Assembly: GCA_020002185.1 (NCBI GenBank)
Contig: CM034543.1
Coordinates: forward strand, 29,306,572 to 29,370,571
Direction: 5' to 3'
Length of the DNA: 64,000 nucleotides
From: Paraescarpia echinospica
Taxonomy: Eukaryota; Annelida; Polychaeta; Sabellida; Siboglinidae
This document shows, piece after piece, positions 1 through 10,917 of the stretch. Below the pieces are notes generated by a model, which was not told the DNA's origin, made no database searches, and saw nothing but the letters and a program-made list of their open reading frames with translations. Position numbers and translations under genes: made by a program. Numbering within the stretch: position 1 is the stretch's first letter; each line of letters begins with the position of its first letter.

Positions 1-3000
1 GAATGCAGGAAATTAGCCCCTGTCATGAGAGCTGATCCATCCGAGACCCAGCTGATGGGACTTCACCAGAGGCACTCAGGCCACGACCATCGACCGCCCC
101 ATGTAGCGAGGCTGCGAGTTGTTTCTTGACAGAGATGGAATCTGTCACAATGACATCGCCCACTTTCAATGGAGGGTTACTACATTTGAATCGCTCCCTC
201 GCAAATGTCTGGGAGCATGCCGCTAGTGCGACGATTGCGGGGTCCAGCGATTTCAACAATCTCTCTAGGCGTGATGCCTTCAATAACGGAATGGTAAGGT
301 GAAGTGAGGGTACCCCTAGTCCTCCTTCCCTGGTTTCGCTGTTGAAAAATGCAGAAACTGTATCATGGGGCAGTCGAAGCCATGACCTAAGGCTCTTTCG
401 AATCGATTTGTCCAACCTCCTCAGCATGGAGCAATTGCTCCGTGAGAGTATCAGTCGGTGGTATAGTTTTGGTAACAGGTTTGTTTTAAGCATAAAAAGA
501 CGTTGGGGTTTCAGTGGAGCGCGGGTGAGGTGATTCAATCCACGAGGGAGAATCTCTTCGGGAGACGAATCTGCCTCCCTCGCGTTCACCGAGATCCGTA
601 GGTACTTATAACAGTTCGATATAGACACAACGGGCAAGTCTTTTCCGCCGAGGCAGACAAGCGGATTTGGGTTGCAGACCCATTTCTTAGCTTTTCTGTC
701 AACCTCAATCCTGAGCATTTTAGATTTCTCCAAGTTTAGACCAAGGCCTCATCGACCCAATGCCCTTCTGAATTGACGGCAGAGATGCTGGATTCCAATT
801 CTGGATTCCGCGATTAGTACAACATCATCGGCAAATGCCAGATGGTTGAGGTGCGGGCCATTGATACCAATATTAACGCCCAACTCCGGGTCAAGAGACG
901 CCACAACCCAGTCGATAACACAGTTGAATAATAACAGCGAGAGTGGATCACCCTGTCGTACACCCCTGTTATGAGGCAGGGGATTATTAAATCGGTCACC
1001 GACCTGCAGGGTCGTCGATGCCTTTGTATAGAGGCTGCGTAAATACTCGATAAATGGACCAGGCACGCCCATTCTTCTTGCCGCCAATAGAAACGAGGCT
1101 TGGGAGACAGAGTCGAAGGCTTTTGATACGTCCAAAAACGCCAATGACAGAGGTTTCAAGCTGTTACACTTGTCTCTCAGAAGAGATCTTAATAGGAAGA
1201 CATTGTCGGCTATGCCGTCACCATTTACGAATGCACGTCCTACAAACATAGGACAAATTGGCAATGGGACAATACTTGCCCGGACGCGAAGTGACCGAAA
1301 CTTTCGGAATCAGCACCATTCGGCTCTGACGAAAGTCGGCGGGCTGGTACCCAACGAACAGCCAGAGGTCAAAGGGCGTGAGGATCCAACTCCTTGAGTT
1401 GGGACAGGGAAATTTGATCCAGCCCTACTGCTCCACTCCGGGACTTGCGGAGGGTGGTGTAGAGTTCACCAATTGTAATCGGGCTTATAAGGTCCCACAT
1501 CGCTGGACCTTCGATCATGGGATCACGGTGATCTTCACATGACTCTTCCCCGAACACCTTCCTCCAGAAGAACACCTGGTCCTCTAGTAGAGGGATGCCC
1601 GGGGTCACTTCTCTTTCCCATTCGCCTGTTAACACTTGGTCAGTGCAGGCGGTCCGGTTTTTGTGGTACAACTTTTGGATCTTTGCGTATTGCGTCCTCC
1701 GCCGCGCCCTTCTTCCCCCGACTGCTGTCGGGCCAGGCGCTTCCTCCCGCCGGGCTTCACGGCGCCTCTCCCTCCGGCGCGGTCCCTTCCTTCGGGGGGC
1801 AGCCAGATGTTCTGCTACCAGCCATTTAAGGTACTCCTCGTCAATGCGAGCCTTTTGATGCTGACTCAGCTGGCCAACAGAGAAGTCACAGAACTCCATA
1901 GGGCAAACTGGGTATCCATAGAATTAGACGAGTCCTCCGCCTGTATCGGGGTCGGGGAAATGAATGTTGGCTGCTCACCGTCGGCCCCAGCCGTAGCCAA
2001 ATCCGACTGGGGCTTACAAGACGGACTAGAGAAATTAGGGCTAAAAGCCCTATCGACAGAATCATCAGCTTCATCCTGCCGGGACGTAGATAGACCATCC
2101 ACAACGGTCGGGGATGAGGCAAGGGTAGACCCCTTGTCCTCATCAATGGACTGCTCGTCAATGACGAATACAAACGGCTCCGAGGAGGGGGTAGACCCCC
2201 GTACCTCAGGAGCACAGGCTACTACCTGTGGAGTCGCACGGCCGGGAGTAGGATCGTTTGGCGCAGCCCCAGTATCCCTTATGTTCTTATACTTTTCCAG
2301 GCGTCTCATGGCCTTAATCCCATGGAGTGTTCGCTTTGGGAACATTTTCTGGAGCTCCATATTAATCTTTGAACAACCGACTGCGACCAACCGACGTTCC
2401 TCCGCGGCCATGCGCTCTAACATTTCTGGCTCCCAACGGTTCTGGGGCCCTTTCTACGTTCCCCACTTACTCTCGGCGGAGTAATGACTTGACCTGGGGT
2501 GGGGCCTCCAGATTGATCTAGATCCACACTTCCCACCCCGCATTCGGTGACAGGACCGCTCCCGCGAGTGTCCCCGACTGGCGAAGACTCGATACCAATG
2601 GACACAATGTCCTCATATAGCTGGTCCCTGATATCCCTATAGACGGGATTCTGACGCACGTTTCGAATATCGTCGGCGGACCTAAATTCCCTAAAGGTTC
2701 TGATCAACGCCATGTTGACAGACGAACAACCAGCCCTAGCCAGTCGGATCTCCTCATGGGCCACGATCACCATCTCCTCATGAGACCATCTAGCTTTGAC
2801 AAATTTCGGAACGTTATTCCGATGATAATACTGTGAAGTGACAGCCCCTGTGATGAATTAAAGGGGATCTTGCACACCTCGCAAATAAACATACCATTGA
2901 CTAGGTCAAATCCATGACCCGGGGGCCCACCTGGCCTTTCGTTTACACTCACATTGACTGCGCTCGAGAAGGCAGCGACCTCCTGTAAATTATAAGCCAT

Positions 3001-3152
3001 GACAAATATAAATGTAGTACGTAATCGCACTTATGACACTGCTGGGAGAAACCCCACCCAACAGTGAAGCTTAGAACGTTTGGCCTAACTTCCTTCAGGA
3101 GAGTTAGTTGCCCGGGTTGGACTGCGTGGAGGCGTTCAGAGATTCCCAACCC
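1..3152 (-). pseudogene. R2-clade non-LTR retrotransposon, copy A, broken
   Basis: Minus-strand pieces in shifting frames together cover most of an R2-type protein. From the 5' side they are: a C2H2 finger (CEVC...GLSLH, near 2850); two Myb-like DNA-binding segments, one with WSHEEM near 2790-2640 and one near 2420-2290; a Ser/Asp-rich linker; a basic segment near 1790; and a reverse transcriptase whose palm reads LDVSKAFDS, RQGDPLS and FADDVV between 1160 and 820. A thumb/linker with GGLGVPSL follows near 320. The endonuclease lies left of base 1 and is not visible. At least five frame changes separate the pieces, so this copy cannot encode one protein. R2 elements normally insert in 28S rDNA; this copy adjoins a transposase-derived gene instead. 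Confidence 0.85.
3074..3152 (-). ncRNA. HDV-like self-cleaving ribozyme at the R2 5' end (copy A)
   Basis: Read on the minus strand from 3152, the sequence starts GGGTTGG and later has CCAACCC, a perfect 7-bp P1. A short segment with a TCCACGC loop lies between, resembling HDV L3. P1 is followed by GGGCAAC, the same string found after P1 in HDV. Then comes a hairpin (CTAACT...AGTTAG, inner TCCT/AGGA; P4) and GGCCAAA, which fits J4/2 with its catalytic C. CGTTC at the end pairs with GAACG after P1 (P2). R2 5' ends are known to carry HDV-like ribozymes that release the RNA from the 28S co-transcript. The fold is judged by eye only; P3 is weak here (CGC against GCA). Confidence 0.75.
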
Positions 3153-3155
3153 AGA

Positions 3156-3182
3156 AGTCATAGTTACTCCCGCCGTTTACCC
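3156..3182 (-). other. 27-nt 28S rRNA remnant before the R2 ribozyme (copy A)
   Basis: The minus strand reads GGGTAAACGG CGGGAGTAAC and then TATGACT. This matches the near-universal 28S rRNA segment just upstream of the R2 insertion site (normally followed by CTCTTAAGG and then TAGCC). Only this scrap is present: to its 5' side lies transposase-gene sequence, to its 3' side TCT and the ribozyme. It is not an rRNA gene. It looks like 28S leader copied as part of the R2 RNA, or the edge of an rDNA copy. Confidence 0.85.
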
Positions 3183-3910
3183 ACTGTACACATTGAACAG
3201 CTCAATGATGGCACCGTGACACATGTCGCCTCTCACTGATGGCATGGGAACACCATCTGCAACGGTCGATCTGTGAATCACCAGCTCGGTGCAGAACGGC
3301 CCGATGACATCCAAATCTGTTGTCAGTGTCACAAATACATCTTTGTGGGACTTATTTGCGAATCCACAGGCAACTCTCTCCATGATCTGATGTGGGTTAA
3401 AAGTAGGGAGTCCTGGGAAAAGCAGCCTTGTCCACCTCGTCACGGTTGCCCAAGACACCTCCAACTTCAGGTGAAACAGTTGCAGCCAGGTTATGTTGGC
3501 AACAAACTTGATGTCATACTTCTGCAGAGATGGGCGTTGGCCTATCCTAACAGCAAGAAATACTGACCGGAACAAGTGTAGCGTACCACCAGCTGAAAAG
3601 CAATAATGAACTTTTCTTAAACCAAGCTTGTCATTGACACTACTGTCAGTCAACTTGAGTCTGAGACTGTGTCTGTGTAGTGTTTGTCTAAAATATATGT
3701 TATCAACTGATGGATTTCAATCTAGCTCTTTTCAACAAACTTGAAAGGCTCTCGGCACAACTGGTGACCATCCACAGAATACAGCATACGTTGATGCTCA
3801 CGAACTTTCCGTGCCGTTTCCTGGCGCCCAACAATCCTCTCCGATAGATTCATCAAGGTTGACAGCTTGCCAAGGAAGATTAGTATTTGCATCTTTATTA
3901 CAAAGAACAA
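3183..3910 (-). pseudogene. Partial second copy of transposase-derived gene, cut by R2 (copy A)
   Basis: Bases 3183-3727 repeat 4985-5526 with few changes and encode the same protein segment (CFSAGGTL, TRWTRLLFPGLP, IELFNVYS). Upstream on the minus strand (3722-3910) is a segment not found next to the other copy, with REHQRMLYSVDGH. The coding sequence stops exactly at 3183, inside TGTACAG, where R2/28S sequence begins. The uninterrupted copy continues through CAGTGCGCATAAC. This is therefore an R2-truncated duplicate. I do not recognise a named domain in this segment. Confidence 0.7.
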
Positions 3911-4142
3911 GTGTTTATTTTAAACTGGCATAATAGTTTGGTTATGAACAAAAGTACATTTTTATATTAATCATGTGACTAATTTTTCATTAGTTACATA
4001 TACGATATCACAATGAAGATACTGAGATTACATTAAGCTGGATGTAAGAAAGACGAAGGATAATGACAAGTGAAGGGAGAAGGCTGGCGATAAGAACAAA
4101 TTGTAAGAGACATCTGCATACACTTTGGTGCATACTTTGTTA

Positions 4143-5511
4143 TCAAGGCATGACACACCTCTGGTGCACCGGTGTGATGAACCTCGACAACGTGCTGATA
4201 TCACTCAGAAACTGTGTCTTGGTGATCACCTTCCTCAGAGCTTCATGTAGATCACTATCGACCTTGATCCATTTCTTCTTCTGATCACCTGCGTCGAGTG
4301 GTGCAGGATCACATTTATATTCAGGATCATCTGGCCGCTCGTAGATGTTGCAGGCGTGGTACAGAATGGACTTACTCTTTTCCACCAGCAGGTCAGGATC
4401 ACCACCTGATGTCCGGGAACTCCACCACAGTTGATTCAATATTGACTGAAGCCACTCCTTCAAACCCTTGTCTTCTCGCATCTTTGATCTGGCCATCACA
4501 TCTTTTCTTGCTGTGTTTGCCATGTGATAAATGTCATGGTTGTGTTCTACCCCCTTGCATACTTCTGGGTCATCAAACTTCTTACTATAACATGTCGATC
4601 TGTAGCCACACTTGTGGCACTTCAGCTTCAAGCAGAGAGTCGAGACATCTCTCGAAACCCACACATTTCATTCTAACAGAACTGCCTGCTTCTGTCACCT
4701 GTACTAGTTCAAACCCTGTTATGTTTTTCTCAGCTTGAACCTTTTTCTCAGCCAGAACCTCTTTCTCACTTTCAACCTCCTTCGCACCCACAACCCCTTT
4801 CTTGTCCTCATCTTCTTTTTCAGCCTCAACCTTTCTCTCGACCCCAACTTTCTCTACCAAATATTCTCCAAGTTTTGTTTTATTTGTCAATCTTTTGGCC
4901 TGCATCAAAATCTTATGCCCTACTGCCTTCCAATCCTGTGCAGATTTATCGCCAAACAGACAGTGCAAAATGTTATGCGCACTGCTGTACACATTGAACA
5001 GCTCAATGATGGCACCGTGACACGTGTCGCCTCTCACTGATGGCATGGGAAAACCATCTGCAACGGTCGATCTGTGAATCACCAGCTCGGTGCAGAACGG
5101 CCCGATGACATCCAAATCTGTTGTCAGTGTCACAAATACATCTTTGTGGGACGTCTTTGCGAATCCACAGGCAACTCTCTCCATGATCTGACGTGGGTTC
5201 AAAGTAGGGAGTCCTGGGAAAAGCAGCCTTGTCCACCTCGTCACGGTTGCCCAAGACACCTCCAACTTCAGGTGAAACAGTTGCAGCCAGGTTATGTTGG
5301 CAACAAACTTGATGTCATACTTCGGCAGAGATGGGCGTTGGCCTATCCTAACAGCAAGAAATACTGACCGGAACAAGTCTAGCGTACCACCAGCTGAAAA
5401 GCAATAATGAACTTTTCTTAAACCAAGCTTGTCATTGACAATACTGTTAGTGTCAGTCAACTTGAGTCTGAGACTGTCTGTGTAGTGTTTGTCTAAAATA
5501 TATGTTATCAA
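4143..5511 (-). pseudogene. DDE transposase-derived gene, C-terminal part (copy A)
   Basis: Two overlapping minus frames. The upstream one (5511-4585) has a Lys/Glu-rich spacer (KEDEDKKG), then VTEAGSSVRM and GFERCLDSLL. The downstream one (4664-4143) has a C-x2-C pair (CHKCG), HDIYHMANTARK, LNQLWWSSRTSGGDPDLL and KKKWIKVDS. These motifs recur in a large family of uncharacterised, transposase-like proteins of fish and marine invertebrates; from memory the core reads like a DDE fold with a D-x-W-H element. The frame change near 4640 and loss of the usual HTG..E region suggest decay. Matching upstream motifs lie at 14340-15204, so the gene was once one unit. Confidence 0.65.
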
Positions 5512-6014
5512 CTGATGGATTTCAATCTAGCTCTTTTCAGTTTAGTGTTTAGATATGTGAACATATTTATAATACAGTGAACTTTTAAATAAGGCAACAA
5601 ATATTTGTAAGATTCATGCAGTCTGAATACGCCGATAACAAAATGATTGTTTTATCGCCCAACACAAACGGCGGCGAATCACCTAAACAAACGTCCGACA
5701 GTCCCTTTTCGTTTTTGTTAGATTTTATGCTACATTAACGATATTTATTAACAAAGGATAGTTGTTATTTATAACATATGAATTATTGCAAACTTATTTT
5801 TTCTAAAAGAGGTGTATCAATAACCTAAGCAAAACTAGATTTTAGTACGCCGAGTCGGTCGCTATGCTGCTGCGGTAATTGCTAAATTTCTCGTTTGCGA
5901 AATATTTGCATGACAGATCTCCTACTTCAAAGGCAAATATTTAAACGTAATTAATTCCTACTGATTTCAAAATGCTATAAGATAATATAGCTTAACTAAT
6001 AATGAAATACATAC

Positions 6015-6126
6015 CCGTTACGATCCGCAAAGGCGTGGGAAACTCTTCGGTTAAATCAATATCCATCACTGCCAGAAAATCAAAAGATCCTTGTATCTGA
6101 GTAGTACTCAAGATGGCACGTGTCAT
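6015..6126 (-). CDS. First-exon-like ORF upstream of the transposase gene (copy A)
   Basis: A minus-strand ATG at 6126 opens a 37-codon frame (MTRAILSTTQ ... EEFPTPLRIV) that runs into a good donor, CGG|GTATGT. The same sequence, start and donor are kept in copy B at 13637-13748. It could be the first exon of the chimeric gene formed with 5511-4143. No domain is recognisable and no acceptor was pinned down for the next exon. Confidence 0.4.
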
Positions 6127-6313
6127 GTGGGTGCGCACGAATATTATAATTTCGCCGAGTGACCATAACACATATCAAAATAATGTTTGCGTAAATTTAT
6201 AAACGTATATTTTTCTTTCTTATGATATACGTCACTTCTGTGTTTTGTTTCTATAAGTATATTTGATTTCTGTCTTTATATTTAATTTTGTTTTCTTGGG
6301 AACTATTTTTTTC

Positions 6314-7345
6314 TACCGACGTTTACTGTTCTGACGCCCCTCAGTCTCAGGACGGCTTCGTGACTAGCCATGGCAGCCGTCTCTTCCATTGCCCACCTAC
6401 TTTTGGTTTGTGCTCATCGCTGCCCCGATATCGACTGTCTGCCTAGAGTGGTAAGCCTCTGCGTGGGCGCTTCGCGAGTGTATTGCGAGGCCCCTTGCGC
6501 CCTTGCACTGTTTGCCACAGTGCGGGGAGTGTCCTTCTGGGACGGACTCGGGAGATTCTCCCTCTCCGGGAGGAGACCCCCTAGGGGGGACCATCTATTT
6601 CAGTACTTTGTGTAACCCGGAAATTGGGTTTTTACACCCCGGTGAGCAGGGCTGCAGCTCCGGACGCCCCCAGAAGAACTCCAGGGTCGACCATTTGAGG
6701 CTGTCTCTCGACTAACGGCTGCCTCGGCCGGGAATGGGTGGAAGGTCATCCTCGGGAGGGCACCCTCGTTCTCGGGGCCCATTCCACTACCGCCGTTCCC
6801 CAGCGGTTATTTTTATTATCCGCTGGCGGGGCGCAATCCCACTCCGTTGGCTGCGGAGCGGGATAGAGACTCTGAGAGGTGTTAATAATTGTTGGCTCCT
6901 CTCGCTGCGGCAGGATGGACTGCCATTGGCAGACCTATAGAGTCCTGCCCTTACCCTATCTCAAGGGTAAGTATGTGGTACTGCTTCACGGGTACCCTAC
7001 CCGGCAACGGATAGGTCAGTGAGCTGGCAGCTCACTTCCTTTTGTGGGGTCGTTGCTCCTCCCATAACCCCTGCCCAGATGGTGTTGACCAGTGGGTCGG
7101 CCACTGACGATTCGGCTACCCCCGACGTGGGAGAATTTCTACGGGCGCGTCGAAGATGCACGTCAATAGTCTTGGTACTTCAGAGGCTAATGTACTGAAA
7201 GGCTGATGCCCCAAGGCTATGCTTTTCGCCCCTTCCCCCCCTCGGAGGGAAGGCTATCCAGCTGAGGAGACAGGGGGCCGAGGGACCAAGCTCGTTCTTA
7301 TCTCGACATTCGCGTGTAGCCCCTACGGCCAGTAACTATTGTTAA
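6314..7345 (-). mobile_element. 5' fragment of a second R2/NeSL-like retrotransposon
   Basis: A GC-rich kilobase unlike its AT-rich flanks, lying between the two duplication copies. On the minus strand an ATG at 6594 opens a 65-codon frame with a C2H2/CCHH finger (HCGKQCKGARGLAIHSR, then AH and YH). This is the form seen at the N terminus of R2 and NeSL elements, and differs from the finger of the neighbouring R2 copies. About 750 bp of leader precedes it, with a strong hairpin near 7230-7256 followed by GGCGAAA. The frame ends at 6397 and sequence stops resembling an element at 6313, so only the 5' end survives. The 3' end of R2 copy B must lie close to 7345-7620. Confidence 0.5.
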
Positions 7346-7621
7346 AAAAGGAGAAACGGTCCGACCCCCATTAGGTAACTGCACGCATATGTTTCCATAC
7401 ATGATTGGCCAAAAATAAAATAAAAAATAACCTCGAGCCGAAACCATTTAACTTAGTACAAATATCAACAAAATAACGAAGTGTAAAAACTTAATTACTG
7501 GAATCGGCGAGTTCCTGATTATAGCAACGCTCTTGCTAGAGAAATGAAATGTGAGTGAGACTTACTCTGCTCAGGTGGGATACCCCGAGGCCTACTGGAA
7601 ATCCATACCCATACGACCAAC

Positions 7622-10600
7622 TTACTGCCACGCAGTAGACCAGTGGAAGGCACGATACACCTTCCACCCCAACTCCACGACACACACAGATAAAAGTTTA
7701 ATGTCCGAGGGACTTAGAGAAAAAGCTTGGCACATTCTGGCGGACGGAGCCGACATAGCTCCCCTCCAATTGAAGATGAGGGCACCGAACAATACATCCT
7801 CAGACACGTCAAGAGAAGGCCTATTTACTTGTACTTCTCGCATTTGCTAATGAAGGCATCCTCGAGGTCAGCGTTGTGTGTGACAACGGACGCATCGACG
7901 ACCCAACAACATTTGCGGGAGTACAGCACCGCATCTGGTTTCTGAGAGCTGCCACCTCTTACAGAAATCACAGGAGTGCGTAAAACAGTCCATCCCTGGT
8001 TCTCCGTAAAACGGAGGAACTTCTCCATGACCGTGTCATGGCGCATTATTCGGTGTCCCCAGGTTCGAGGGCAGACCTGTAGAATGTGCCCTATCGACTC
8101 CGTACGCCAGCACGCATCACATCTTGTGTCCGTTCCGGGATGACCGCGAGAAGCACGAAGCTTAATCGCTACGGTTCCCGCACGGATCTGTATAGAATGC
8201 AGGAAATTAGCCCCTGTCATGAGAGCTGATCCATCCGAGACCCAGCTGACGGGACTTCACCACAGGCGAATCTGCCTCCCTCGCGCTCAACGAGATCCGT
8301 AGGTACTTATAACAGTTCGATATAGACACAGGCGGACAAGCGGATTTGGGTTGCAGACCCATTTCTTAGCTTTTCTGTCAACCTCAATCCTGAGCATTTG
8401 AGATTTCTCCAAGTTTAGACCAAGGCCACATCGACCCAATGCCCCTCTGAATTGACGGCAGAGATGCTGGATTCCAATTCTGGATTCCGCGATTATTACA
8501 ACATCATCGGCAAACGCCAGATGGTTGAGGTGCGGGCCATTGATACCAATATTAACGCCCAACTCCGGGTCAAGAGACGCCACAGTCGATAACACAGTTG
8601 AATAATAACAGCGAGAGTGGATCACCCTGTCGTACACCCCTGTTATGAGGCAGGGGATTATTAAATCGGTCACCGACCTGCAGGGTCGTCGATGCCTTTG
8701 TATAGAGGCTGCGTAAATACTCGATAAATGGACCAGGCACGCCCATTCTTCTTGCCGCCAATAGAAACGAGGCTTGGGAGACAGAGTCGAAGGCTTTTGA
8801 TACGTCCAAAAACGCCAATGACAGAGGTTTTAAGCTGTTACACTTGTCTCTCAGAAGAGATCTTAATAGGAAGACATTGTCGGCTATGCCGTCACCTTTT
8901 ATGAATGCACGTCCTACAAACATAGGACAAATTGGCAATGGGACAATACTCGCCCGGACGCGAAGTGACCGAAACTTTCGGAATCAGCACCGTTCGGCTC
9001 TGACGAAAGTCGGCGGGCTGGTACCCAACGAACAGCCAGAGGTTAAAGTGCGCGAGGAGGGCGCGAGGATCCAACTCCTTGAGTTGGGACAGGGAAATTT
9101 GATCCAGCCCTACTGCTCCACTCCGGGACTTGCGGAGGGTGGTGTAGAGTTCACCAATTGTAATCGGGCTTATAAGGTCCCACATCGCTGGACCTTCGAT
9201 CATGGGATCACGGTGATCTTCACATGACTCTTCCCCAAACACCTTCCTCCAGAAGAACACCTGGTCCTCTAGTAGAGGGATGCCCGGGGTCACTTCTCTT
9301 TCCCATTCGCCTGTTAACACTTGGTCAGTGCAGGCGGTCCGGTTTTTGTGGTACAACTTTTGGATCTTTGCGTATTGCGTCCTCCGCCGTGCCCTTCTTC
9401 CCCCGACTGCCGTCGGGCCAGGCGCTTCCTCCCGCCGGGCTTCACGGCGCCTCTCCCTCCGGTGCGGTCCCTTCCTTCGGGGGCAGCCAGATGTTCTGCT
9501 ACCAGCCATTTAAGGTACTCCTCGTCAATGCGAGCCTTTTGATGCTGACTCAGCTGGCCAACAGAACTCCGTAGAGTCCAGCCGAAACAGATAATCCTGT
9601 GTAAGGACTAATTCCTCGAAGAGTTTACCCTGCCATAGGGCAAACTGGGTATCCATAGAATTAGACGAGTCCTCCACCTGTATCGGGGGCAGGGAAATGA
9701 ATGTTGGCTGCTCACCGTCGGTCCCAGCCGTAGCCAAATCCGACTGGGGCTTACAAGACGGACTAGAGAAATTAGGGCTAAAAGCCCTATCGACAGAATC
9801 ATCAGCTTCATCCTGCCTGGACGTAGATAGACCATCCACAACGGTCGGGGATGAGGCAAGGGTAGACCCCTTGTCCTCATCAACGGACTGCTCGTCAATG
9901 ACGAATACAAACGGCTCCGAGGAGGGGGTAGACCCCCGTACCTCAGGAGCACAGGCTACTACCTGTGGAGTCGCACGGCCGGGAGTAGGATCGGTTGGCA
10001 CAGCCCCAGTATCCCTTATGTTCTTATACTTTTCCAGGCGTCTCATGGCCTTAATCCCATGGAGTGTTCGCTTTGGGAACATTTTCTGGAGCTCCATATT
10101 AATCTTTGAACAACCGACTGCGACCAACCGACGTTCCTCCGCGGCCATGCGCTCTAACATTTCTGGCTCCCAACGGTTCTGGGGCCCTTTCTATGTTCCC
10201 CACTTACTCTCGGCAGAGTAATGACTTGACCTGGGGGGGCCTCCAGATTGATCTAGATCCACACTTCCCACCCCGCATTCGGTGACAGGACCGCTCCCGC
10301 GAGTGTCCCTGACTGGCGAAGACTCGATACCAATGGACACAATGTCCTCATATAGCTGGTCCCTGATATCCCTATAGACGGGATTCTGACGCACGTTTCG
10401 AATATCGTCGGCGGACCTAAATTCCCTAAAGGTTCTGATCAACGCCATGTTGACAGACGAACAACCAGCCCTAGCCAGTCGGATCTCCTCATGGGCCACG
10501 ATCACCATCTCCTCATGAGACCATCTAGCTTTGACAAATTTCGGAACGTTATTCCGATGATAAAACTGTGAAGTGACAGCCCCTGTGATGAATTAAAGGG

Positions 10601-10887
10601 GATCTTGCACACCTCGCAAATAAACATACCATTGACTAGGTCAAATCCATGACCCGGGGGCCCACCTGGCCTTTCGTTTCAACTCACATTGACTGCGCTC
10701 GAGAAGGCAGCGACCTCCTGTAAATTATAAGCCATGGCAAATATAAATGTAGTACGTAATCGCACTTACGACACTGCTGGGAAAAACCCCGCCCAACAGT
10801 GAAGCTGAGAACGTTTGGCCTAACTTCCTTCAGGAGAGTTAGTTGCCCGGGTTGGACCGCATGGAGGCGTTCAGAGATTCCCAACCC
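7622..10887 (-). pseudogene. R2-clade non-LTR retrotransposon, copy B, broken
   Basis: Same element as at 1-3152 but with its 3' half. Minus strand, 5' to 3': ribozyme leader (10887-10809); C2H2 finger near 10620; two Myb-like segments near 10530-10380 and 10190-10060; basic segment near 9470; reverse transcriptase 9230-8400 (LDVSKAFDS, RQGDPLS, FADDVVI). An endonuclease follows at 8220-7622, with a C-x2-C...H-x4-C knuckle (CDAC...GHILQVC), RHD, KPDAVLY...VVDASVV (the PD-D nuclease core) and a WRGAMSAPSARMC tail. Domain order is that of R2. Frame breaks near 7826, 8220-8290, 9500 and elsewhere, plus a 490-bp deletion in the thumb, make it non-coding as a whole. Confidence 0.85.
10809..10887 (-). 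ncRNA. HDV-like self-cleaving ribozyme at the R2 5' end (copy B)
   Basis: Same arrangement as at 3074-3152: P1 GGGTTGG/CCAACCC, GGGCAAC, P4 hairpin, GGCCAAA, P2 GAACG/CGTTC. Two substitutions in the L3/P3 region change CACGCAGT to CATGCGGT, which makes P3 a clean CGC/GCG. Copy B therefore has the better fold and copy A a C-A mismatch. All P1, P4 and J4/2 bases are unchanged between copies. Confidence 0.75.
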
Positions 10888-10890
10888 AGA

Positions 10891-10917
10891 AGTCATAGTT
10901 ACTCCCGCCGTTTACCC
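10891..10917 (-). other. 27-nt 28S rRNA remnant before the R2 ribozyme (copy B)
   Basis: Identical to the 28S scrap at 3156-3182, with the same junctions on both sides: TGTACAGT of the transposase gene upstream and TCT plus ribozyme downstream. The retained junction shows one insertion event followed by duplication. Confidence 0.85.

Larger units (their letters stand above)
1..6313. repeat. Segmental duplication, copy A
   Basis: Bases 1 to about 6313 align nearly colinearly with 8197-13935. Both contain, in the same order, a broken R2 element, a ribozyme-like leader, a 28S scrap, transposase-gene fragments and a short first-exon-like ORF. Differences are scattered point changes plus a few indels: copy B lacks about 490 bp (A 79-567), 22 bp near A 632 and about 75 bp near A 4146, but has about 55 bp extra near 9569. 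The shared block ends at a run of T (A 'ctaccgacg', B 'cagacataa'). The left end of A lies outside the window. The copies share the same R2 insertion point, so insertion came before duplication. Confidence 0.9.

Noticed and set aside
1539..2484. Plus-strand frames of up to 282 codons
   Set aside because: Antisense shadows of the R2 protein frames; no motif on the plus strand.
3156..3182. Functional rRNA gene
   Set aside because: Only 27 nt of 28S, joined to unrelated sequence on both sides.
10684..10896. 70-codon minus frame across the ribozyme
   Set aside because: It runs through the 28S-adjacent leader and ribozyme; the R2 protein more plausibly starts downstream, before the C2H2 finger.
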